Shown here: in pieces, positions 6,341 to 11,001 of the stretch
Numbering within the stretch: position 1 is the stretch's first letter
Layout: every line of letters begins with the position of its first letter
Assembly: GCA_030016455.1 (NCBI GenBank)
Contig: JASEJH010000023.1
Span: forward strand, 262 to 11,262
Origin: Thermoanaerobacteraceae bacterium
Lineage (GTDB): Bacteria; Bacillota; Desulfotomaculia; Desulfotomaculales; Ammonificaceae
Reading direction: 5' to 3'
DNA: 11,001 nt
The notes under the pieces: generated by a model
Database searches by the model: none
What the model was told of the DNA's origin: nothing
What the model saw: only the letters and a program-made list of their open reading frames with translations
Translations under genes and position numbers: made by a program

Positions 6341-6355
6341 TCAAACAACCGTCTT

Positions 6356-7402
6356 TTATTCCAGGACGTAAACCTTTACGTATCGCACACCCCAGGCAAC
6401 GGCCTCCGCCCTGGTAGGAAAGAAGAGGTCAATCTCGTTCCCCTTGACCGCGCTTCCCTTGTCCGCGGCCAGCGCATGGCCGTATCCGTCCACGTAAAGC
6501 CTGGCACCGAATGGTATCACTTGGGGATCAACCGCCGCCACTCCCCGGCGCGGCGGGATTCCCGAAGCCGTATTCCGCCCCGGGACAATGGTGGTATACC
6601 CCGTAGCCCGCATCTCCATGACCCGCGAAAACCGCAGTTCTTCCCCGCCACGGGAAACACTCTGCAGAATTCCCACCGCCACCACGCGGTCCACCGGCTG
6701 CTGCACCACCTGCCGCTCAACCAGGCGCCGCTCCTTCTCGATCCCGTCGTGGCGGATGACTTCCCAGCGCTCCACCGCCAGACCGTTTTTGCCGGAAGCA
6801 AGCACCTTAGTCTGTCCCTTGAGCAGGGAAGCAGTGTACTTCTTTTCCACCACGAAGGGAACCGGAACCTCTTTTTCCTGAACCTCCCGGCTGACCCGGA
6901 TTATCTTTACCGTACCCGCTTCCGCAAGCTTGCTGTCCAGGGCGGGGGAGACAATATCCTCTTTCCCCAACCGAATCCGTTCTTCCTTCAGGAGTTCCGC
7001 CACGGTCTTCGCCTGGGTGAGCAACTGGCGTGTCTCCCCGTCAACCTCAACCGCTACCGGCAACGCCCGGATAATCTTTACCTGCATCCCTTCGCGCAGC
7101 GGGGCATCCTCCCCCGGCACCACCAGGTCCTTCGGCCCCAGCTCGACCCGCTCCTGTTCCAGGAGCCCCCCCACATTCATCTGAAAAGTTTGCACCGCCA
7201 CCTTCTTCCCGTCAACCACCAGCACGATTTCCTTCTTCGCCCACGCATAACCTGCTACAGCCAGTCCCGCCAGCACGACTGCAAAAATAACGATTGCCAG
7301 CCGGAGCCGCGAGCGCCTGCCCGTGGCCTCTTCAGGCTTTGCCTCCGTTTCCTGGTGACAGCTCCCTCGCCGCCGCGCAACAACATACCAGTCCATTTCC
7401 AT
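6356..7402 (-). CDS. YabE-type cell-wall protein: DUF348 x2, G5 and 3D domains
   Basis: 348 residues. The ATG at 7402 has AGGTGG 5 nt upstream; GTG codons at 7411-7405 overlap that SD and were not chosen. A short cytoplasmic basic N-terminus is followed by one membrane or uncleaved signal segment (34-55), two DUF348 domains (about 57-112 and 115-170), a G5 domain (about 172-248) and a C-terminal 3D domain (262-346). In the 3D domain the three aspartates are D292 (AAVDP), D314 (AADKG) and D325 (NEIDLFFP), with MRATGYT at its start. The 3D fold is a double-psi barrel related to MltA and the Sps lytic enzymes, so this is probably an extracytoplasmic peptidoglycan-cleaving enzyme. The RPF catalytic domain of actinobacterial RpfB is absent. 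B. subtilis YabE occupies the same locus next to ksgA. Confidence 0.93.
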   Translation of the reverse strand: MEMDWYVVARRRGSCHQETEAKPEEATGRRSRLRLAIVIFAVVLAGLAVAGYAWAKKEIVLVVDGKKVAVQTFQMNVGGLLEQERVELGPKDLVVPGEDAPLREGMQVKIIRALPVAVEVDGETRQLLTQAKTVAELLKEERIRLGKEDIVSPALDSKLAEAGTVKIIRVSREVQEKEVPVPFVVEKKYTASLLKGQTKVLASGKNGLAVERWEVIRHDGIEKERRLVERQVVQQPVDRVVAVGILQSVSRGGEELRFSRVMEMRATGYTTIVPGRNTASGIPPRRGVAAVDPQVIPFGARLYVDGYGHALAADKGSAVKGNEIDLFFPTRAEAVAWGVRYVKVYVLE

Positions 7403-7676
7403 CACCACCACCTATTTCTATTTCGCTGCTGCGGGAGAAATTCCTCCTGTAAATTTCGGCTGATTTTTCCGATTCCTGCGAGTTTATGGGTGGTTCTTGG
7501 CTTTTCTTCGACAAAAGTCGCCTGACGCCCGCGCACGCCTGAAAACAAAAAATAGCATCACACTGGCAAAACTGCAAGCGTGAACGCCAGATAAACGGAG
7601 CCTGAAGCCTATTTGGTACCTCTAAATAGTGAAAAAGAAAGAGAATGACTGGAAACTGAGACAGGTTCTGCCCGTT
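7403..7676. other. Intergenic leader of the YabE-type gene, no gene seen
   Basis: 274 bp between cobO and the YabE-type gene. It contains small inverted repeats: CTATTT/AAATAG around a GGTACC palindrome (about 7610-7628) and CGAC-TTTT-GTCG on the minus strand (about 7509-7520). Genes of this class are often under c-di-AMP (ydaO) riboswitch control, but I could not match the conserved ydaO core here. I see no convincing -35/-10 pair. Confidence 0.4.
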
Positions 7677-7680
7677 TCAG
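7630..7680 (-). terminator. Weak candidate terminator after cobO
   Basis: On the minus strand GAAAC (7678-7674) pairs with GTTTC (7656-7652), and inside it GGCAG (7672-7668) pairs with CTGTC (7664-7660) with one G-U pair. The stem overlaps the cobO stop codon. A T-rich stretch (TCTCTTTCTTTTTC) follows, but about 10 nt away, so termination here is uncertain. Confidence 0.3.
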
Positions 7681-8255
7681 TATTCAATCCCTTTCTGCGC
7701 CGGCACCCCGCGCTGGTAGTGGTGCTTGACGGCCCGCATCTCGGTAACTAGATCCGCCCGCGCGACAATCGCCTCCGGGGCATCCCGGCCGGTGAGCACC
7801 AGGTGCACCGCCAGGGACTTTGCGGCGAGCAGCGCCAGCACCGCCTCCTCGGTGATGAGACCGTGCTTGAGCGCGTGGGTTATTTCATCCAGCACCACCA
7901 GGTCGTATTCCCCGCTCTGCACCGCCTCCCGCGCCGTCTCCAGCGCCCGCCGGGCCGCCTCCCGGTGGCGTTCAACGTCTTCACCCTCAAAAACAAACCC
8001 TTCGCCCAGGGTCTTTATAACGAACCGCTCACCCAGGCGCGCCGCGGCCAAACATTCCCCGGTTTCCACCCGGCCGCTCTTGATAAATTGTACGATCAGC
8101 ACCCGCATCCCGTGCCCCCAGGCCCGTAAAGCCGTCCCCAGCGCCGCCGTGGTCTTCCCTTTTCCGTCGCCGGTGAAAACTATTACCAAACCCCGTCTCA
8201 CCACCGCACCCCCAAAAGGAGTAGTATTTTCTAATTGCCCGGAGCTTTTGCCCAT
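7677..8255 (-). CDS. cobO: Cob(I)yrinic acid a,c-diamide / corrinoid adenosyltransferase (CobO/BtuR family)
   Basis: 192 residues if read from ATG 8255. The enzyme transfers the 5'-deoxyadenosyl group of ATP to cob(I)alamin-type corrinoids. The P-loop TGDGKGKTTAALG (28-40) is the family's unusual nucleotide site. VVLDEITHALKHGL and LTGRDAPEAIV are both characteristic, and the C-terminus ends KGIEY as in many homologues. The start is uncertain: the ATG has no SD and lies inside a hairpin (8245-8280), whereas GTG 8201 or 8204 would begin directly at RRGLVIVFTGDGKGK, where short homologues start, with a GGGGG a few bases upstream. N-terminal extensions are known in the family, so the longer form is given. 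No other cobalamin gene and no recognisable cobalamin riboswitch lie nearby. Confidence 0.92.
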   Translation of the reverse strand: MGKSSGQLENTTPFGGAVVRRGLVIVFTGDGKGKTTAALGTALRAWGHGMRVLIVQFIKSGRVETGECLAAARLGERFVIKTLGEGFVFEGEDVERHREAARRALETAREAVQSGEYDLVVLDEITHALKHGLITEEAVLALLAAKSLAVHLVLTGRDAPEAIVARADLVTEMRAVKHHYQRGVPAQKGIEY

Positions 8256-8361
8256 TTCGCACGAAGCGAACGTCCAAAAGGCATGGCTGAACCAGAGCCA
8301 AAACCCTGCCCGGCCCCGGGGCGCGAAAGGACTTTCCTGGCGGCGACCGCAAAACTGAAGA

Positions 8362-8583
8362 TTACAGCAAATCCAGGGTGAAAACCCCTCCCCGCTTAAC
8401 CCTGTTTCGCCATTCCTTCGCCGACTCCTTTAACCTGTCGGGTGTTTCAAATTCCGAATTCCCGCAACCAAACCCTTTTACCACTCCTTTTCCTTCCCGG
8501 ACCATAACATTTTCATCAAAATTTTTCCGCTGGCCCCAAACTTTCGCTTGACCCCTTGACCCGGTTTTTTTGTTAAAATACAA
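8362..8583 (-). CDS. Doubtful small ORF upstream of cobO
   Basis: 73 residues from a TTG with no proper SD, or 47 residues from ATG 8505, also without SD. The frame has G-rich first codon positions, as real genes do, and the product is charged (PDRLKESAKEWRNRVKRGG). I recognise no family. It may equally be purine-rich intergenic DNA. A minus-strand TATAAT at 8667-8662 could transcribe it and cobO. Confidence 0.22.
   Translation of the reverse strand: MYFNKKTGSRGQAKVWGQRKNFDENVMVREGKGVVKGFGCGNSEFETPDRLKESAKEWRNRVKRGGVFTLDLL
8548..8579 (+). promoter_or_regulatory. Possible promoter for the membrane-protein gene
   Basis: TTGACC occurs twice (8548-8553 and 8556-8561), ahead of TTAAAATA (8573-8580). 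Spacing is awkward: 20 nt from the first and 12 nt from the second TTGACC to TAAAAT. A functional promoter is plausible because the downstream plus-strand gene needs one, and transcription from here would give a leader of about 130 nt. Confidence 0.35.
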
Positions 8584-8661
8584 GACGAACCTGGGTGTTA
8601 TGGAAAGACAAAACCTATCTTAATGGGCATATCCCTAACGGGACTATAACTACCAAGCAAG

Positions 8662-8667
8662 ATTATA
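8662..8667 (-). promoter_or_regulatory. Possible minus-strand -10 (TATAAT) upstream of cobO
   Basis: Minus strand 8667-8662 is a perfect TATAAT, but it has no TGN extension and no -35 at 16-18 nt. It is the best match to a SigA -10 facing cobO in this gap. The leader to cobO would be about 400 nt. Confidence 0.25.
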
Positions 8668-8717
8668 TCGTACCGTAGCACTTTATCACTTTAAGCCCGG
8701 AAAGGAAGGGAACACTC

Positions 8718-9047
8718 TTGAAGCGGTGGCTGGGCATTCTCGGCAGCGTCTTGGGATTGGCTGCTTGTTACTGGACAGCAGTGGTTTTTCTCGAACAACA
8801 CGGCGGTTTTTATTTGTTCGACACAGCTTACGTAGGCGCGTATACTCTTATTTTTGTGGCCGCCCTCTACGGTACATGGTACCGCCGCACACGAACCGTA
8901 CTAATTGCAGGAATTCTCGCGGCAACAATTACCTTTTTAGGCACCGCTACTTTTACGACGCCCAGCCTCGCTTTTATACCAGGCTCCCTGCTGGTTCTGA
9001 TAGCCGCTCTAACCGCGGAAGACGAGAGCCGAAAGAAGGCCTCGTAA
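8718..9047 (+). CDS. Small membrane protein with four predicted helices
   Basis: 109 residues from TTG 8718, with AAGGAAGGG ending 7 nt upstream; no ATG is available near the start. Hydrophobic segments at about 4-25, 34-55, 59-79 and 83-100 suggest four membrane helices. The loops are short (EQHGGF, YRRTR), the N-terminus is basic (MKRW) and the tail is charged (EDESRKKAS). By the positive-inside rule, N-terminus, RRTR loop and C-terminus would all be cytoplasmic. I see no catalytic motif and cannot name a family. It stands alone against the prevailing strand, has its own strong terminator, and is visibly AT-richer than tatD beside it, so it may be a later arrival. Function unknown. Confidence 0.75.
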   Translation: MKRWLGILGSVLGLAACYWTAVVFLEQHGGFYLFDTAYVGAYTLIFVAALYGTWYRRTRTVLIAGILAATITFLGTATFTTPSLAFIPGSLLVLIAALTAEDESRKKAS

Positions 9048-9069
9048 ATCCCAAAACAAAGCAACGAAA

Positions 9070-9116
9070 CCGGGGCTGGCCGGTCAAATCCTCCCGGCCG
9101 CGGCCCCGGCTTTTTT
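9070..9116 (+). terminator. Strong rho-independent terminator of the membrane-protein gene
   Basis: CCGGGGC (9070-9076) pairs with GCCCCGG (9103-9109), and inside it GGCCGG (9078-9083) pairs with CCGGCC (9094-9099), around a 10-nt loop. C and TTTTTT (9111-9116) follow. On the minus strand no U-run follows the stem, so it serves mainly the plus-strand gene, although the stem could also block transcripts leaving tatD. Confidence 0.92.
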
Positions 9117-9131
9117 CTGAAAACAGCCCCT

Positions 9132-9899
9132 TCACGCCAGCCCGAAAAGGCGCGCAGCGTTCTCCGTGGTGGCCGACGCCAGCTCCTCCAGGCTTATCCC
9201 GCGGATTTCGGCCACCCTTCTGGCGGTGTGCACCAGATAGGCCGGTTCGTTCCGCTTCCCCCGGTGCGGCACCGGCGTCAGGTAAGGGGCGTCGGTTTCG
9301 AGCAAAAGCCGGTCGAGCGGCACCCGCCGGGCCACTTCCACCAGCTTGGTGCTCTGGGGAAAAGTCACCGGCCCGGCAATGGAGATGTGAAAACCGAGGG
9401 CAAGGAAGTGTTCGGCCTCCTCCCAACTGCCCGAAAAACAGTGCATCACCCCGGCAAGCCCCGCCGCCTCACGCTTTAGAATCTCGCAAACCTCGCCGTG
9501 CGCGTCACGGCAGTGGATCACTACCGGCAGCCCGAGCTCCCGCGCCAGGCGGAGCTGGGCGGCGAAAACCTCCCGCTGCACCGGGCGCGGCGAAAGGTCA
9601 CGGTAAAAGTCGAGCCCGATCTCCCCGACGGCCACCACCCGCGGCTCCCGCGCCAACCGCCGCAACACCTCGATATAGTCCGGCGGCGCCGCCGCGGCGT
9701 CGTGCGGGTGCACCCCCACCACGGCGAAAACCCCGGTCAGTGACCCGGCCAGGTCAATGCCGCGGCGGGACGAAGCCAGGTCGTAGCCCACCGTAATGAT
9801 TCGCGTTACGCCCGCCGCCCGCGCCCGCCCAACCACCGCCGCCCGGTCGGGATCAAACCGTTCATCATCGAGGTGGCAGTGCGTATCGGTCAGTTGCAT
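9132..9899 (-). CDS. tatD: TatD-family metal-dependent deoxyribonuclease
   Basis: 255 residues from ATG 9899, the family's usual length, beginning MQLTDTHCHLDDERF. The frame runs on upstream to an ATG at 9974, but the extra 25 residues are unlike any TatD N-terminus. The SD at 9899 is weak (CGGGG, about 10 nt away). TatD enzymes are cytosolic TIM-barrel nucleases of the amidohydrolase superfamily, with 3'-5' exonuclease activity on DNA. All metal ligands are present: H7 and H9 (THCHLD), E93 (VGEIGLDFY), H129 (VVIHCRDA), H153 (MHCFSG) and D203 (LETDAPYL). It follows metG, as in B. subtilis metS-yabD. The gap of 212 nt from metG suggests its own promoter. Confidence 0.96.
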   Translation of the reverse strand: MQLTDTHCHLDDERFDPDRAAVVGRARAAGVTRIITVGYDLASSRRGIDLAGSLTGVFAVVGVHPHDAAAAPPDYIEVLRRLAREPRVVAVGEIGLDFYRDLSPRPVQREVFAAQLRLARELGLPVVIHCRDAHGEVCEILKREAAGLAGVMHCFSGSWEEAEHFLALGFHISIAGPVTFPQSTKLVEVARRVPLDRLLLETDAPYLTPVPHRGKRNEPAYLVHTARRVAEIRGISLEELASATTENAARLFGLA

Positions 9900-10020
9900 C
9901 TGCAAAATACCCCGTGGCAAGACGCTGTTTTCCCGGTCTTCCTGGCTGCCCGGCCTTTTACTCCCGCCATCCATTCCGATACAGGCCCCACTTCGTAAAA
10001 ACCATAAGTACTGTCCTAAT

Positions 10021-10049
10021 TGTATAAACGAAACCTTTTAGAAAGCCAA
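10021..10049 (-). promoter_or_regulatory. tatD: Candidate SigA promoter for tatD
   Basis: On the minus strand TTGGCT (10049-10044), a 17-nt spacer and TATACA (10026-10021) match the SigA boxes at four of six positions each. The start would be near 10014, leaving a leader of about 115 nt before the tatD ATG. It is a moderate match in the only AT-rich part of the metG-tatD gap. Confidence 0.45.
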
Positions 10050-10077
10050 ATCAGGAGTTCGGAGGTGCCAGTTGAGG
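10050..10077 (+). repeat. Possible short heptad remnant in the metG-tatD gap
   Basis: Plus-strand units ATCAGGA (10050), GTTCGGA (10057), GGTGCCA (10064) and GTTGAGG (10071) keep a 7-base register, two of them resembling units in the other two arrays. Four degenerate units could arise by chance, so this is listed only because the pattern recurs elsewhere in the window. Confidence 0.25.
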
Positions 10078-10111
10078 CCCACTGCTCTTTTTCGGCCGGA
10101 GTGTTCGAAAC

Positions 10112-11001
10112 TCACTTCCCAACTTCGATCCGCGGGAAAAGGGGCGCGCCGCGCCGCACTTTCACCCCCGGCGGGAACCGGCCCCAGGTGAGCGAGGCGA
10201 AGGTGTGAAGCTCTGGCTGGTCGGCAATCCCAAGCTGCGGCCAGACCCGCTCCGGAAAACCGGGCATAAAGGGCGACAGCAGCACCGTAACGAAGCGGTA
10301 TACCTCGAGGACGTTGTAAATAACTGTGTTGAACCGCTCCCGCCTCGCCGGGTCTTTCCCGAGGTTCCAGGGGGCGGTTTCGTCCAGGTACTTGTTCGCC
10401 CGGCTCACGGGCTGCCAGACGGCGGCCAGCGCTTCCGCCAGCTCCAGCCGGTCCACGTGCGCGGCCACTTTATCGGGCGTTTCTTGCGTCAGCTCGATAA
10501 GCTCCTTGTCCGGCCCTTCCGGGGCGCCCGGCGCTGAAACCACCCCGCCGCCGAACCTTTCGCACACCGTCAGCGTCCGGTGCAGGAGGTTTCCCAGGTC
10601 GTTGGCCAGGTCGCTGTTGATCCGCCCGATCAGGTTGTCCTCCAGGTAGTAGCCGTCCGCGCCGAAGGGCAGCTCCCGTAGCAGGTAGTACCGGACCGCG
10701 TCTGCCCCGTACCGGTCGATGAGAACGTGCGGGTCGATCACGTTCCCCTTGGACTTAGACATCTTCCCGCCGTCCACGAGCAGCCACCCGTGGCCCACCA
10801 CCCGCTTCGGCAGCTCTATACCCGCGGCCATCAGCAGGATCGGCCAGATGATCGTATGGAAGCGGACGATGTCCTTCCCCACCAGGTGGACGTCGGCCGG
10901 CCAGTAGCGCAGGAAGAGTTCGTCGTTCCCCGATCCGTAGCCGAGCGCCGAGATGTAGTTGGTCAGCGCGTCCACCCAGACGTAGATTACGTGGCGGGGG
11001 T
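10112..11001 (-). CDS. metG: Methionyl-tRNA synthetase, C-terminal part (5' end outside the window)
   Basis: 295 residues up to the TGA at 10114-10112; the frame is open to the window edge. The cytosolic enzyme charges initiator and elongator tRNA-Met. Visible parts are the end of the Rossmann catalytic domain (YVWVDALTNYISALGYGS, VGKDIVRFHTIIWP), the KMSKS loop (codons 10765-10751, in GGKMSKSKGN), the connecting GADAVRYYLLRE, and the helical anticodon-binding domain with ANKYLDETAPWNL and LLSPFMP. The protein stops at PLFPRIEVGK, where many Firmicute enzymes go on into a roughly 110-residue EMAP-like tRNA-binding and dimerisation domain. This is therefore the short form, and no separate copy of that domain is seen here. 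Confidence 0.97.
   Translation of the reverse strand, partial: PRHVIYVWVDALTNYISALGYGSGNDELFLRYWPADVHLVGKDIVRFHTIIWPILLMAAGIELPKRVVGHGWLLVDGGKMSKSKGNVIDPHVLIDRYGADAVRYYLLRELPFGADGYYLEDNLIGRINSDLANDLGNLLHRTLTVCERFGGGVVSAPGAPEGPDKELIELTQETPDKVAAHVDRLELAEALAAVWQPVSRANKYLDETAPWNLGKDPARRERFNTVIYNVLEVYRFVTVLLSPFMPGFPERVWPQLGIADQPELHTFASLTWGRFPPGVKVRRGAPLFPRIEVGK

Larger units (their letters stand above)
8256..8717. other. Long intergenic region between cobO and the divergent membrane-protein gene
   Basis: 462 bp holding only a doubtful 73-residue minus-strand frame (8362-8583). Near cobO there is a 10-bp palindrome GCCCCGGGGC (about 8313-8322), a TGGCT/AGCCA hairpin and the CTTTTG/CAAAAG hairpin over the cobO ATG. 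Nearer the membrane gene the DNA is AT-richer, with possible promoters in both directions and a GGGCATATCCC/TCCCTAACGGGA pair of mutually exclusive small hairpins (about 8624-8644). I could not match any riboswitch class, including cobalamin. Confidence 0.5.

Noticed and set aside
6476..7525. A 349-codon plus-strand open frame
   Set aside because: It is antisense to the YabE-type gene, which has ordered DUF348, G5 and 3D domains. The product is His/Pro/Arg-rich shadow protein.
7403..7676. ydaO-type c-di-AMP riboswitch upstream of the YabE-type gene
   Set aside because: It was looked for because that class often controls such genes, but the conserved core was not found.
8256..8717. Cobalamin riboswitch upstream of cobO
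   Set aside because: No B12-box-like core or conserved junction could be found on the minus strand by eye; only simple hairpins are present.
8726..9796. A 356-codon plus-strand open frame overlapping the membrane gene and tatD
   Set aside because: It runs through a strong terminator and is antisense to tatD. Its product is Pro/Arg/Ala low-complexity sequence.
9900..9974. 25-residue N-terminal extension of TatD
   Set aside because: TatD proteins begin at the THCHLD strand. The extension is polar, unlike homologues, and its ATG has no SD.
1..11001. CRISPR array, tRNA or rRNA gene, insertion sequence or prophage
   Set aside because: No long direct repeats with uniform spacers, no tRNA cloverleaf or T-loop signature, and no transposase, integrase or terminal inverted repeats were seen. 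The heptad arrays are far too short-period to be CRISPR.

Overview
The window looks like a chromosomal segment from a spore-forming, high-GC clostridial Firmicute, of the Moorella, Desulfotomaculum/Pelotomaculum or Ammonifex kind. This rests on the metG, tatD, YabE/3D-type gene, rsmA, yabG order found near the origin in spore-formers, on a SPOCS-domain (DUF3794) protein and YabG protease, on GTG/TTG starts with strong AGGAGG-type Shine-Dalgarno (SD) sites, and on GC-rich coding sequence. The species cannot be fixed from the sequence alone.

Nearly everything reads leftward (minus strand). From right to left: the 3' part of metG (10112-11001), tatD (9132-9899), the corrinoid adenosyltransferase gene (7677-8255), a YabE-type cell-wall gene with DUF348, G5 and 3D domains (6356-7402), rsmA (5402-6271), a ykuK-like RNase H-fold gene (4872-5345), yabG (3072-3929), two small unrecognised genes (2661-3044 and 2328-2621), a secreted double-CAP-domain protein (1189-2151), and the 5' part of a SPOCS-domain gene (1-928). 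Two genes read rightward: a predicted GT-A glycosyltransferase (3999-4793), divergent from yabG and convergent with the ykuK-like gene, and a 109-residue four-helix membrane protein (8718-9047) between tatD and cobO.

Functionally, the right half holds housekeeping functions: Met-tRNA charging, a TatD nuclease, cobamide adenosylation, 16S rRNA dimethylation and peptidoglycan remodelling. The left part, from yabG to the SPOCS gene, looks like a sporulation or spore-envelope neighbourhood. That grouping is inference from YabG and SPOCS biology. The two small genes and the CAP gene are placed there only by position.

The less ordinary items are: degenerate 7-bp periodic arrays in intergenic gaps, one of them an inverted pair between convergent genes; a 97-residue protein with exactly ten glycines spaced every fourth residue (the deca-GX3 pattern of Yae1/Lto1), lying in the same frame as the gene upstream and separated from it by one stop and 13 codons; a tandem CAP protein whose first domain has lost all three recognisable CAP active-site residues; and a terminator whose U-tract runs straight into the extended -10 promoter of rsmA.
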